Assembly: GCF_000745425.1 (NCBI RefSeq)
Contig: NZ_JQJH01000013.1
Coordinates: 59,996 to 123,995 of the forward strand
From: Beijerinckia mobilis
GTDB lineage: Bacteria; Pseudomonadota; Alphaproteobacteria; Rhizobiales; Beijerinckiaceae
Direction: 5' to 3'
DNA: 64,000 nt
Shown: one piece after another, positions 19,653 through 28,952 of the stretch
How positions within the stretch are numbered: position 1 is the stretch's first letter
Layout: each line of letters opens with the position of its first letter
The notes under the pieces: generated by a model
Database searches by the model: none
Told to the model about the DNA's origin: nothing
What the model saw: only the letters and a program-made list of their open reading frames with translations
Translations under genes and position numbers: made by a program

Positions 19653-20676
19653 TCAGCCGATAAGGCGGGAGCCTTTGTGGCAGACGCCCGTGATCACTCT
19701 TCTGCTGGTGATCACCATCGCCACGGCTCTGACGATCGGCCGCTATCCGCTGACACTCGGTGATATTGCCGAATTCTGTCTAGCGATGCTGCATCTCAAG
19801 CCGATGGAGGCAGCGCGTTTCGATCTTTTGTATAATCTCATCATCGAAATCAGATTGCCGCGTGTGCTCGCCGCAGGTCTGATCGGCGCCGCTTTGTCGA
19901 TTTCCGGTGGTGCCTATCAGGCGGTGTTTCGCAATCCGCTCGTGTCTCCGGGGCTCATGGGCGTTCTCGCCGGTGCGAGTTTCGGTGCGGCGCTCGGTAT
20001 GCTCGTCGCCAGCCATTGGTGGCTCGTCCAGGTTCTGGCTTTCGGCTTCGGTCTTGGCGCCGTGCTGCTCGGTGTCGTCATCGCCAATCTGTTTGGTTCG
20101 GCGACAATGATCACCTTGATCCTCGGTGGTATGATCAGCGGCGCCTTTTTCACCGCCGCACTGTCAATCATTAAATATACAGCCGACCCTTATGATCAAT
20201 TGCCAGCCATCGTCTATTGGCTGATGGGGCATCTCGGCGGTATCGAACTCAAGGATATTTTTGTGTTGGCGCCCTTCGTGCTGATCGGCTCAATCCTGTT
20301 GTCACTGCTCGGCCGCGGGCTCGATGCGCTTGCGATGGGGGAGGATGAAGCGCGTTCGCTCGGCGTGCCTGTCCTCCCCTTGCGCTATGGCGTCATTGCC
20401 CTTGCGACATTCATTTCCTCCATTTCAGTTTCCTTTGCGGGAATGATCGGCTGGATCGGCCTCGTCATGCCGCATTTCGCCCGTGTCATCGTCGGTCCTG
20501 GCAATGAGCGCCTTTTGCCGGCGAGCGCGGCTTTGGGCGCGATCTTTCTCATCATCGCCGACGGCTTTGCCCGTAATCTCTGGCGTGCCGAAATCCCTGT
20601 CGGCATCATGACCGAATTATTTGGTATTCCTGCCTTTCTCGTCGTCGTCTATCGGGCGCGCAAGGGTTGGGCATGA
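19627..20676 (+). CDS. FecCD-family ABC transporter permease
   Basis: A 349-residue inner-membrane protein with about ten hydrophobic segments, of the BtuC/FecCD/FhuB type that carries siderophores, heme, cobalamin or metal chelates. Signatures are IRLPRVLAAGLIGAALSISG near the start, the LVSPGLMGVLAGASFGAALG segment, and GMIGWIGLVMPHFARVIVG near the end. The start overlaps the binding-protein gene by 26 bases, and two ATG codons are adjacent there. Its stop overlaps the ATPase start (ATGA), so the three genes should be one operon. Confidence 0.93.
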   Translation: MMSTLSCTDQPIRREPLWQTPVITLLLVITIATALTIGRYPLTLGDIAEFCLAMLHLKPMEAARFDLLYNLIIEIRLPRVLAAGLIGAALSISGGAYQAVFRNPLVSPGLMGVLAGASFGAALGMLVASHWWLVQVLAFGFGLGAVLLGVVIANLFGSATMITLILGGMISGAFFTAALSIIKYTADPYDQLPAIVYWLMGHLGGIELKDIFVLAPFVLIGSILLSLLGRGLDALAMGEDEARSLGVPVLPLRYGVIALATFISSISVSFAGMIGWIGLVMPHFARVIVGPGNERLLPASAALGAIFLIIADGFARNLWRAEIPVGIMTELFGIPAFLVVVYRARKGWA

Positions 20677-21512
20677 ACCTACGGCCGGACCCCAACCTTT
20701 CTCCTTCTTCGCCGCCTTTGCTCGTTGCCGAGCGGCTTGCCTTTTCGCGGGGAGCGCGGGCGATCCTGCACGGAATCGACCTGACGATCCGTCACGGTGA
20801 AATCGTCGCCTTGCTGGGTGCCAATGGCGCGGGCAAGACGACGCTCCTGCGGCTTCTCATGGGATTTCTGAAACCTTCGGCGGGTGCAATCCGCCTTGAA
20901 GGGGAGGTGTTGTCGACGCTTTCGGCACGGGTGGCAGCCCGGCGGCTCGCTTATGTCGCGCAGGTGCATACAATCGCTTTTCCCTATAGCGTACGCGATG
21001 TCGTGCTGCTCGGCCGCCTGCCGCAAAACGGGCTTCTGCATGCGCCAAGCGACGATGATCGTACCCTGGCGCAAACAATTCTCGAGGAGATCGGTATCGG
21101 TCATCTTGCCGATCGGCCCTATAGCGAGATCTCGGGTGGTGAACGACAGCTTGCGATGATCGCCAGGGCGCTTGCCCAGGCGACACCGATCCTTGTGATG
21201 GATGAGCCCCTGACGGGCCTCGATTACGGTTATCAGATCCGCCTGATCGATCATCTCGAACGATTGTCCCGCGAGGGGCGTTGCCTGATCATGAGCACGC
21301 ATCATCCCGAACATGCGCTCTGGTCCGCGACCCGTGTCATCCTTCTGCGGGATGGACGGATCGAGGCCGACGGACCGCCGGAAGATGTGCTGACGCCCGA
21401 CGCTATTCTGCGTCTCTATGGTGTTGACGTGTTACGTCTCGATGGACCGGAAGGCCGTTCCACCTTTTTGCCACGGCGGCGTCAAATTCGGCCGAGAATG
21501 CCGCACAAATGA
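20673..21512 (+). CDS. ABC transporter ATP-binding protein, FecE/BtuD type
   Basis: A 279-residue ATPase. Walker A is LLGANGAGKTTLLRLL, the signature is EISGGERQLAMIARAL, Walker B is PILVMDEPLTGLD, and the switch His is in MSTHHPEHAL. It powers the FecCD-type permease. The ATG at 20673 overlaps the permease stop and has AAGGG a few bases upstream; a TTG at 20667 is less likely. Residues after about 255 are a short basic tail. The 250 bp that follow up to the receptor gene are AT-rich. Confidence 0.95.
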   Translation: MNLRPDPNLSPSSPPLLVAERLAFSRGARAILHGIDLTIRHGEIVALLGANGAGKTTLLRLLMGFLKPSAGAIRLEGEVLSTLSARVAARRLAYVAQVHTIAFPYSVRDVVLLGRLPQNGLLHAPSDDDRTLAQTILEEIGIGHLADRPYSEISGGERQLAMIARALAQATPILVMDEPLTGLDYGYQIRLIDHLERLSREGRCLIMSTHHPEHALWSATRVILLRDGRIEADGPPEDVLTPDAILRLYGVDVLRLDGPEGRSTFLPRRRQIRPRMPHK

Positions 21513-21765
21513 TGATGATTTCTATATTTCATTGAAATGCCATTATGGGCTGGAGGCTTTCGAAGAGGTTCGTTCTGAACTTCGATTTTACGACGATCTC
21601 ATTGAAAATAATAAAAAGTTTCGCTCAGCGGATTGTGACTTTTTTGTTGAACAGTAAAGCTCAAGCTAATAACCTATATTAATAATAATATTGCTTGTTC
21701 GATCGGAACCATCTCGGAGCCCGGGACGGGCTGGCCACGTGCAGGCAAATCGAGGAGCTTTTGCT
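21513..21765. promoter_or_regulatory. AT-rich spacer before the TonB receptor gene
   Basis: About 250 bp, markedly AT-rich at 21596-21695, with TATTAATAATAATATTG and an A-rich run. It separates the ABC genes from the receptor and probably holds the receptor promoter and an iron- or metal-responsive site. No known box could be assigned with confidence. Confidence 0.4.
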
Positions 21766-24132
21766 TTGGTTCGTCCGTTCAAACAAAAGAAACATCAGCA
21801 GCAAAATCTGGCTGAAAAATATCCCACCGCCCATGTCTGCCCCGCCGTATTCCTCCTCGTCGGCTGCGGGTGGGCCCATGCGCAGGAAGCCACGCAAACG
21901 ACATTATTGGTCGAGGAAAATCGGCCGATCGTCGATCCCAAGACCACCCGCGCCAGGGCTTCCGGCATGGCTGCAAAATCGGCCGATAATGTGCAGCTGC
22001 CGCAGGTTCTCATCGAGAGTAATAATCTTATTCCCATCGGCGAACAGTCGGATGCGGAAGGAATACGCAATTACGTCGTCACGCATTCGACGACGGGCAG
22101 CAAGGCTCGTCTGCCGAATTCCTATGTCCCGCAATCGATCACCACGGTGCCGCGTAAGCTGATGGAAGATCAGGCGGTCCGCACCGTCAACGAGGCCCTG
22201 AGCAATGTCGCCGGCGTGAACAATTCCTATCCCGGCTACTATCCACTCGACCAATATAATACCGTCACGATCCGTGGCTTTCCCAACAGTATGATTTTGC
22301 GCGATGGACTGTGGGATCCGGCACCTTTCGGCAATCAGGCTCTGGCGAGCGTCGATCATATCGAGGTGCTGAAGGGGCCGTCGGCACTGATGTATGGCGC
22401 CTATATCAGCGGTATCGGCGGCATCGTGAATGTTGTCAGCAAGAAGCCCTTGCCCTATTTCGCGGGACGGGTCGGGGTGGAAATCGACAATTTCGGCTCC
22501 CATGTGACGACCGGCGATGTTTCGACTCCGTTGAGCGCGGATGGCAATTGGCTGGCGCGGACGAGTTATCTCGTCGGGGGGTACGACAGTTTCTATCAGA
22601 ATTCCCAATATACCAAGGCCGCTGTTTCCGAAATCATTCAGGGGCGTCTTTCCGCTCAGGATTCCGTCACGGCGGCTTTCGAATACCGCTGGCAGAAGAC
22701 CCATCCTTATAGCGGTCTGCCCTATATGGCGGCGAAGGGGGCCGGCAGCAATCAATATCTCGCGTCACTCGGCTGGTTCGGCCGTGATCTCAACGTCATC
22801 GATCCGCGTGCGACGCAAACTTTTGTCAGCACCAATGTCCGCCTGGGCTTCGAACATGAATTCAACAAGGATTGGAGCTTCAAATCCTCCAGCCAATATA
22901 CGATGACAAAGCGTGATCAGATATCGATCTATGCCACGCCGTCATTCACTTCCTCCGGAACGCCCCTTTACAAGCAGGCCTTTTCCGATATCAAAATGGG
23001 GCCCGTTTATTCCATTGACACGGATCAGATGTTGACCGGCCATTTTGATACGCTCGGTATCAAACATGATATCGTCGCGGGAGTACGCTATGCGAATAGC
23101 TGGTACAAGATGGATATGCGGCGGCCGAACCCCAATCTGTTCAGTTCCTACACATTCACGGATCCCTATAATCCGAATTGGGGTGTGCCGTTCGGCAATC
23201 TGACGCAATATATGTATGGCTATTCCAACTCCCAGCAGTTCAATGAATATTTCAACGATGTCATTTCCTTTACCGATCGCCTGAGGCTGTCGGCGGGTGT
23301 TAATTATGTGCAATATAGCACATTCACCCGGTCGGGAATGAATTCAAATCCTTTGATGCAAGGCTCGACGCAGTATAACAAAAATGGGCTCGGTTGGCGT
23401 GTTGGTCTCATGTATGATATCCTGCCAGAATTGACGGCTTTTGCATCCTATACGACGACCTTCTCACCACAAGCCCCGAATTTGACAAGCGACGGTATCA
23501 TTCAGACGTTTGATCCCGAGACAGGAGATCAGAAGGAGATCGGTCTGAAGTATAGTATTGCTGATTTTGCGAGCGTCTCCGCCGCGCTTTACGACATCAA
23601 TTTGTCGAATGTCCCGGAAACCGATCCGGACCCGGCCAAGGCGCTGCTCGGTTATGATGTGCAGACCGGCAAGCAGCGCTCGAGCGGGGGCGAGATCGAG
23701 GCGACCCTTCAACCTCTGCCGGGTTGGAACCTGCTGGCCTCTTATTCCCATATTAATGCGCGGATTTCAGAAGATAACAGCTATCTCATCGGTTCTCCGA
23801 TTCCAAATGTTCCCAAGGATACGTTCCGTTTCTGGAGCACGTATGAATTCCAGGATGGTCCGGCACAAGGCTTTACCATTGGTGGGGGGCTGACCACTTC
23901 CTCCGGCCGCACGACAAATCTCATCAGCCAGGCCAATCCCAATCTTGTCGCCTATCTCGGCGGTTACACGACCTTCGATGCGATGGCGTCATACCGGTTC
24001 GGACCGGCCAAGGTCAGCGTCAACATCAAAAATCTGTTCAATGCCCGTTATTGGGCAACGGCCGCCAGCTATAATTACGTCTATCCCGGTCAGCCTTTGA
24101 CCGCCATTGTCCGGCTTTCGATGGATTTCTGA
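21766..24132 (+). CDS. TonB-dependent outer-membrane receptor, siderophore type
   Basis: About 788 residues. A leader ends at GWAHA-QE; TTLLVEE just after it is a candidate TonB box. The plug carries YVPQSITTVPRKLMEDQ, TIRGFPNSMILRDGLWDP and VEVLKGPSALMYG-like sequence; the barrel ends in IVRLSMDF with the terminal Phe needed for assembly. No N-terminal signalling (STN) domain is present. No ATG precedes the leader: TTG at 21766 has GAGGAG with eight-base spacing and is preferred over TTG 21691 and GTG 21739. The receptor resembles FhuA/FpvA-class siderophore receptors; its ligand is unknown. The next binding-protein gene starts within its stop codon. Confidence 0.92.
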   Translation: MVRPFKQKKHQQQNLAEKYPTAHVCPAVFLLVGCGWAHAQEATQTTLLVEENRPIVDPKTTRARASGMAAKSADNVQLPQVLIESNNLIPIGEQSDAEGIRNYVVTHSTTGSKARLPNSYVPQSITTVPRKLMEDQAVRTVNEALSNVAGVNNSYPGYYPLDQYNTVTIRGFPNSMILRDGLWDPAPFGNQALASVDHIEVLKGPSALMYGAYISGIGGIVNVVSKKPLPYFAGRVGVEIDNFGSHVTTGDVSTPLSADGNWLARTSYLVGGYDSFYQNSQYTKAAVSEIIQGRLSAQDSVTAAFEYRWQKTHPYSGLPYMAAKGAGSNQYLASLGWFGRDLNVIDPRATQTFVSTNVRLGFEHEFNKDWSFKSSSQYTMTKRDQISIYATPSFTSSGTPLYKQAFSDIKMGPVYSIDTDQMLTGHFDTLGIKHDIVAGVRYANSWYKMDMRRPNPNLFSSYTFTDPYNPNWGVPFGNLTQYMYGYSNSQQFNEYFNDVISFTDRLRLSAGVNYVQYSTFTRSGMNSNPLMQGSTQYNKNGLGWRVGLMYDILPELTAFASYTTTFSPQAPNLTSDGIIQTFDPETGDQKEIGLKYSIADFASVSAALYDINLSNVPETDPDPAKALLGYDVQTGKQRSSGGEIEATLQPLPGWNLLASYSHINARISEDNSYLIGSPIPNVPKDTFRFWSTYEFQDGPAQGFTIGGGLTTSSGRTTNLISQANPNLVAYLGGYTTFDAMASYRFGPAKVSVNIKNLFNARYWATAASYNYVYPGQPLTAIVRLSMDF

Positions 24133-25166
24133 TGATGTCTCTTCCCACGCGGCGTAGTCTCATTCTTTATGCGTTGGCTTTTTGCCTGTCTCTTGCGCCG
24201 GTCATGGCGCGAGAGATCACCGATATGGCAGGCCGCAAAGTCACTGTGCCCGACCACATCGGAAAGATTTATTCGGTATCGCATCCTGTTACTTTCCTGC
24301 TCTACGCTTTTGCGCCGGAACGTCTCGTCGGCATCAATCTTCCAATGCCGGAGAAGGATCGCCCGTTTCTGCCCAAAGCCCTCTTCGATCTGCCCGTCAT
24401 TGGCGCCATTATGGGGCACGGCGCGGCGATGAACCCGGAAGAGATTCTTGGCCTGCATCCCGATGTCATTCTCGTCTGGCTCGACCGTTTCACCGATAAT
24501 GAACGGATCATCGGCCAATTCGGCAAGGTTGGTCTGCCTGTCGTCTTCGTGAAGGCCGACAGTATAGAGGATTATCCGGAAACCCTGCGTTTCCTCGGAG
24601 GCCTGCTCGACAAGCCGCAGCGGGCGGAGGCTTTGGCCGCCTATATTGAAGATGTGCTGAAGCGGGTTGGGGCTGCGGTCGCGAAAGTCCCCAAGGATGA
24701 ACGGCGGCGCGTCTATTACGCCGAGTCACGCGATGGTCTGGCGACGGATTGCGATCATTCCTTCCATACAATCGCGATCCGGCTGGCCGGGGGTGACAAT
24801 ATCCATCATTGTGACCAATCGACACACGGCGGAATGGAAGCGATTGGGATCGAAGACATTATCGCGCGGAAGCCTGAAATCATCATTACCCAATCGCGGG
24901 AGTTCGCGCGTGAAGCACAGAAGGATCCGATATGGCGGCAAGTCGAGGCTGTCCGGCAGGGAGCGATCTCTGTCGTACCGAAAACGCCGTTTAACTGGAT
25001 TGATCGGCCGCCGAGCTTCATGCAGGGGCTGGGTGTGCAATGGCTCGCCAACCTCTTTTATCCTGATCTTTATCCCCTGGATGTGAAGACTGAAGCACGG
25101 CGCTTCTATCATCTCTTTCTTGATGTAGATTTGAGCGATGAAGATCTTGAAAAGATCCTCAAATAG
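24132..25166 (+). CDS. Periplasmic metal/metallophore-binding protein (COG0614 type), second copy
   Basis: A 344-residue paralogue of the protein at 18594. The leader ends near LAPVMA-RE, followed by ITDMAGRKVTVP. Shared features are the Met/His loop (AIMGHGAAMNPEE against the longer first copy), YYAESRDGLATDCDHSFH, an INxxHC-like second cysteine (NIHHCDQSTH), and FNWIDRPPSFMQGLGVQWLAN. The conserved cysteine pair may be a disulfide. The ATG overlaps the receptor stop by one base, so the two are co-translated. Two binding proteins with one permease suggest either two ligands or a hand-over chain. Confidence 0.9.
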   Translation: MMSLPTRRSLILYALAFCLSLAPVMAREITDMAGRKVTVPDHIGKIYSVSHPVTFLLYAFAPERLVGINLPMPEKDRPFLPKALFDLPVIGAIMGHGAAMNPEEILGLHPDVILVWLDRFTDNERIIGQFGKVGLPVVFVKADSIEDYPETLRFLGGLLDKPQRAEALAAYIEDVLKRVGAAVAKVPKDERRRVYYAESRDGLATDCDHSFHTIAIRLAGGDNIHHCDQSTHGGMEAIGIEDIIARKPEIIITQSREFAREAQKDPIWRQVEAVRQGAISVVPKTPFNWIDRPPSFMQGLGVQWLANLFYPDLYPLDVKTEARRFYHLFLDVDLSDEDLEKILK

Positions 25167-25412
25167 GATTGACCGTCAAGAAATAGATCTTAACCTCAGG
25201 CATGGTCGAAATTATCAAGGCCATTGTCCCTTTGGGGCCTGATCGCGCGCAGGAAGTATAAGCATGGAGCGTATCTGATCGCGCGCGTTCTCCGGCGATT
25301 TTGGAAGAATCGTCGCATCATTTTTAAGTTATTGACAAGACTGCGTTTTATGAAACGGGTGGTGCGGATTCTTCCGGCTATATCCACGCATTGATGATCG
25401 GGGGTATTTACA

Positions 25413-26126
25413 ATGCATTTCAGAAGATATCTCGCTGAATTGATCGGAACCTTCTGGTTGACCTTTGGCGGCTGTGGCGCCGCCATCGTTTCGGCTGCAT
25501 TTCCGAATGTAGGGATCGGTCTTCTTGGCGTCTCTTTCGCCTTTGGACTCACAGTCCTGTCGATGATTTTCGCGGTTGGCCACATTTCATTCGGCCATTT
25601 TAATCCTGCCGTAACCGTGGGTCTGACGGCTGGCGGACGTTTCCCGGTATCTGACGTCATTCCTTATGTCATCGCCCAGGTGCTGGGTGCGATCGCCGGC
25701 TCTTTCCTCCTCTATTTCATTGCGAGTGGAGCGCCGGGTTTTGATCTTGCCGGTGGCTTTGCCGCGAATGGCTATGATGCGCATTCGCCCGGGCATTACA
25801 ATCTCGTTTCCGCTTTCACTACGGAAACGGTTCTGACAGCCGCTTTCATCTATATCATCATGGGTGCGACCCATCCGCGCTCCCCAGTGGGTTTTGCCGG
25901 TGTGGCGATTGGCCTCGCCCTGACGCTGATTCACCTGATCAGCATTCCGATCACCAATACCTCGGTCAATCCCGCGCGTAGCACCGGGCCGGCTCTGGTT
26001 GTCGGCGGATGGGCGTTGGAACAGCTTTGGCTGTTCTGGGCGGCTCCGTTGCTTGGTGGTATAATTGGTGGCTTGCTCTACCGTGTGGTCGGGCCGCTTC
26101 CGGAAGAGCGTATCGGGCTCGATTGA
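25413..26126 (+). CDS. aqpZ: Aquaporin Z
   Basis: A 237-residue water channel with six membrane helices and two half-helices ending in [13 protein letters not shown] and [14 protein letters not shown]. The selectivity-filter region has the AqpZ features (Phe in the N-terminal GTFWLTFGG segment, His in [16 protein letters not shown], Arg after the second NPA), so it should pass water rather than glycerol. It stands alone; the 246-bp spacer before it carries the promoter, and a dispersed repeat follows the stop. Confidence 0.96.
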   Translation: MHFRRYLAELIGTFWLTFGGCGAAIVSAAFPNVGIGLLGVSFAFGLTVLSMIFAVGHISFGHFNPAVTVGLTAGGRFPVSDVIPYVIAQVLGAIAGSFLLYFIASGAPGFDLAGGFAANGYDAHSPGHYNLVSAFTTETVLTAAFIYIIMGATHPRSPVGFAGVAIGLALTLIHLISIPITNTSVNPARSTGPALVVGGWALEQLWLFWAAPLLGGIIGGLLYRVVGPLPEERIGLD

Positions 26127-26141
26127 GAAGACAGTGTGATG

Positions 26142-26242
26142 AGAGCGTTTCGGATATATCCGAAACGCTTTGCTCAAAAAACTAGAGTGTTCTCAAAGTA
26201 ATAAAATCGCGAAGCGATTCAAGCTTATGGAAAAATGCTCTA
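26142..26242 (+). repeat. Two-hairpin dispersed repeat, copy 5 (best preserved)
   Basis: The first hairpin is a perfect 26-base palindrome (AGCGTTTCGGATA and its complement). The linker TTGCTCAAAAAACTAGAG is nearly the same as in copy 1. The second part has AAATCGCGAAGCGATTCAA and ends AAAAATGCTCTA. It begins 15 bp after the aqpZ stop and could act as a transcript end. Confidence 0.9.
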
Positions 26243-26348
26243 AAGGGCGCTTGTTCGGAATCTTCCGGACGAACGACTGACGGCTTCCGGACACACGGAC
26301 TCTCATCGAATGTCCAGAGGAGCCCGTGCGCTGTCGGGCCACGGTGGA

Positions 26349-26750
26349 TCAATTGAGCTTGATGGGAGAATGCGGCCGTAACGGCTCGCTATCCTGAACC
26401 ATCGAGGCGATGGGGCTGGCTTGATGATGAATCATGCGCCAGATGCCATGAATACGCCGAAACCAGTTGGTTGTTGCCAGTGGCATGTCACCTGCCATTT
26501 CAACACAGCAGACGCGGCCATCGCGCGCTGAAACAATGGCGACCTCTTCGCGCACAACGATTGTTTCCTGCATGGGATTACGCAGAATATTTTTATAGGA
26601 TTCCAGGACCGCTTGCCGGCCGATGAGAATCGGCCAGCCGGGATGAACGCAGGAAACATCCTCGTCCGCCCAAAGCTCACTCATCCTTGCAAAATCACCG
26701 GAAGAAAACGCGCTATAATAGAGAGCGTTCGCTGCAAGTATGTCATCCAT
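26349..26750 (-). CDS. NTF2-like / SnoaL-fold protein
   Basis: A 133-residue soluble protein with the pattern of the SnoaL-like branch of the NTF2 fold: an N-terminal helix LAANALYYSAFSSGDFARMS, then ELWADEDVSCVHPGWPILIG, and the strand-rich half with TNWFRRIHGIWRMIHHQASP. Close relatives are small dimeric proteins of unknown function, some tied to steroid-isomerase-like chemistry or stress. No neighbour points to a role. The start is the first in-frame ATG giving the family length. Confidence 0.85.
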   Translation of the reverse strand: MDDILAANALYYSAFSSGDFARMSELWADEDVSCVHPGWPILIGRQAVLESYKNILRNPMQETIVVREEVAIVSARDGRVCCVEMAGDMPLATTNWFRRIHGIWRMIHHQASPIASMVQDSEPLRPHSPIKLN

Positions 26751-27473
26751 ATCGGTCAGGCTCGTTTGGGGCGGAAAGCGGTGAGAGGACTAATACCAAA
26801 TAGCGATGAATATGATTCATTGCGATTTGGCCCCCGCGGATGCGGGCCGGCGGTTTTCCACCGGACCTCATTGAGCCCAACAGATCGGGATCAATGAGAC
26901 TTGGGATAAGCAAGACTCGTACTGCTTAACGGAGAGCATTTTAAAGGCGAAATATATTCCGCTGTTTTGCTTGCTCTCAAAGCTTGAACCGAAGGTTAAA
27001 ATTCGAAGTTTCTATTTTTATTTATCCGCTGACACCTATCGAGACGGTCTCGCAATATACTTATGAGCTTTCTATATATTTTTAAAAACACATTGTAATC
27101 GTTCAGATCGGCAAGCGGCGTCGGATATCTGGTCTTGATGAAAACGGCCATCGAGACATCGACCGCTGAAACTTGGATTTCACCTCGCCCCAAGCCACTT
27201 TGGAGGCGGTGACCTTCAAGCTGAATCGCGCCCTTCCCAACACGCTGGCCGATGGAATTTGGCAAAGTGTTCATGCTTGAGCATGGGCAACAGGGAATAC
27301 GTATGCCCGAACTTATACCCTTTATGCATTACTGCAATGCACAATTGGGTGCTGCAATCGTGCCGATAGCCGCCTATGTACCGGTGAGCCGGGCAAATCA
27401 ATACACCCTCGAATGACCGGCACCCTTCCATGAAGGTTCTCCCACGCCTTGCATGGATCTTGGAGGTACTGCC
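26751..27473. other. 0.7-kb stretch without a convincing gene
   Basis: AT-rich between about 26930 and 27100. A 92-codon open frame on the minus strand (26996-27274) has no recognisable domain or good ribosome binding site and is not called. The last part should hold the promoter of the small secreted-protein gene. Confidence 0.45.
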
Positions 27474-27692
27474 ATGAAAAAGATTGGTGTTGGAGCCCTT
27501 CTCGTTTTCGCTGCCCTTACGAGTACCGCTATCGCCGGTGAGGTCTATGATCCTGCTCGTTCCTTCCGGGAACGGATTGGCGGAGAAAACCTCAATTATC
27601 AGCGCCCGGCGCCGCAGGATTTCGGCGATCAATCGATGACGCATCAGCCGCGCCATGCGCGTGATTTTTATGCCAAGGTGCAGGCTGAATAA
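27474..27692 (+). CDS. Small secreted protein of unknown function
   Basis: A 72-residue product with a clear signal peptide (MKKIGVGALLVFAALTSTAIA, cleavage before GEVYDP) and a mature part of about 50 polar residues with Arg, Gln and Pro and no cysteine. GGAGG eight bases before the ATG at 27474 makes this start better than the upstream in-frame ATG at 27453. A perfect bidirectional terminator follows 60 bp after the stop, so it is probably transcribed alone. I do not recognise the family. Confidence 0.75.
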   Translation: MKKIGVGALLVFAALTSTAIAGEVYDPARSFRERIGGENLNYQRPAPQDFGDQSMTHQPRHARDFYAKVQAE

Positions 27693-27751
27693 CAAAGTTT
27701 GGATTCTGATGGGAATACGTGCATCAGGATTGGCGTTTGGTCATACTTCTG

Positions 27752-27794
27752 GCCAACAAAAAACCTCGCTGAATAAGCGAGGTTTTTTGTTGGC
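27752..27794. terminator. Bidirectional intrinsic terminator
   Basis: A perfect 19-bp stem (GCCAACAAAAAACCTCGCT and its complement) with the five-base loop GAATA. The upper arm gives an A-run on one side and a TTTTTT run on the other, so it can work for both the secreted-protein gene and the convergent efflux operon. Confidence 0.9.
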
Positions 27795-27884
27795 TGTGGC
27801 GAGAATGGATTTCCGGCTCGGCGTATCTTTGGTTGCGCTGGATGTACGGTAAGGCTCTCGATTTTTGGGAGTAGGGCTTCTTTC

Positions 27885-27965
27885 AAGCATCTCGGATATG
27901 TCCGAAATGCACCACTCAAGAATCGGAGCATTTTCGAAGCAATTCAATCGTATCGGAAATGCTCG
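27885..27965 (+). repeat. Two-hairpin dispersed repeat, copy 6 (shortened)
   Basis: Contains CATCTCGGATATGTCCGAAATGC as first hairpin, then GGAGCATTTTCGAAGCAATTCAATCGTATCGGAAATGCTC. The central GAATCGC part of the second core is deleted, leaving only AAGCAATTC. It lies 30 bp downstream of the HlyD gene stop. Confidence 0.75.
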
Positions 27966-27996
27966 ATGAACCGGCGCGGATACATGCACACAGGCT

Positions 27997-28947
27997 TCAG
28001 TTCGTCGCGCGGGTCCATAAAGCGGAAAGCTTTTCCGAAAGATTCCAGGGGAAGGCCGCTTCCTTTTCATTCTTGCCTTCCTTGTGTTCGATATAAACCG
28101 TGGCCGTACGCCCGGACACGATCTTGATGCCTTCCGGTATGTCCTTCATCGCGATGCGAACGGGAATGCGTTGAGCGAGGCGAACCCAGTTGAAGGTTGG
28201 GTTGATATTGGCGAGCAGTGACTCGCTGGCGCCGCGCTCGCGGTCCTCAATGCCGGTGACGATGCTTTCCACCTCGCCACGGATCGGCTTCGTCTCACCC
28301 ATGACATAAATGAGAGCCTCATCGCCGATATTGATGCGCGGCAATTTGGTTTCCTCGAAATAGGCCATGATATAGAAACTGTCGCTGTCGACGAGGGCCG
28401 CGACGCCCTTACCTGCGCTGACATAAACGCCCGGCTGCATTTCGAAATTGGCCATATAGCCATTGACCCTGGCGCGCACTTCGCTGCGTTCCAGGTCAAG
28501 CTTTGCCTTGTCCAGATTGGCGAGGGCCAGCTTGTAATTGCCGAGCGCCTGATCACGCGCCGTGAGGATTTCCTCCCGCTTCTGATCCGAGACGGCGCGC
28601 GAGGTCAGTTGCGAGTAGCGAATTTGATCGCGTTCCGCCTGGTCGAGTGCTGCCTTCGCGGTTTTCACATTGGCCTCGGCCTGCTCGACGGCGATCTTGA
28701 AACGCACCTGATCGATGATGAAGATCACATCGCCTTTTTTGACGCGTTCATTGTCTTCCACTTCGATCTTGCTGACGATACCGGAGACGTCGGGCGCGAC
28801 CTGGACAACATCGGCGCGGATACGGGCATCACGTGTCCAAGGCGCGTCCATATAATAGTCCCAGATATGGAATCCGGCGAACAAGGCGATGACGACGCTG
28901 ACCAATGTGATGAGAATGCGCCCGAATGATTCGAAGAAGCGCGACAT
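27997..28947 (-). CDS. HlyD/EmrA-family membrane-fusion protein (AaeA-like)
   Basis: A 316-residue periplasmic adaptor: one N-terminal membrane helix (ILITLVSVVIALFAGFHIWD), then biotinyl-lipoyl-like halves DVVQVAPDVSGIVSKIEVED and VNGYMANFEMQPGVYVSAGK, joined by an Ala/Glu-rich coiled coil at about residues 85-150. It links an inner-membrane pump to the outer membrane. The gene is last in a FUSC-DUF1656-HlyD operon, five bases after the DUF1656 stop. This is the AaeB-AaeX-AaeA set in a different order; AaeAB of E. coli exports aromatic carboxylic acids, but the substrate here is not shown. Confidence 0.93.
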   Translation of the reverse strand: MSRFFESFGRILITLVSVVIALFAGFHIWDYYMDAPWTRDARIRADVVQVAPDVSGIVSKIEVEDNERVKKGDVIFIIDQVRFKIAVEQAEANVKTAKAALDQAERDQIRYSQLTSRAVSDQKREEILTARDQALGNYKLALANLDKAKLDLERSEVRARVNGYMANFEMQPGVYVSAGKGVAALVDSDSFYIMAYFEETKLPRINIGDEALIYVMGETKPIRGEVESIVTGIEDRERGASESLLANINPTFNWVRLAQRIPVRIAMKDIPEGIKIVSGRTATVYIEHKEGKNEKEAAFPWNLSEKLSALWTRATN

Positions 28948-28952
28948 TGAAG

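Noticed and set aside
26996..27274. Minus-strand open frame of 92 codons in the gap before the secreted-protein gene
   Set aside because: No clear ribosome binding site, no domain, no neighbours on that strand; cannot be supported.
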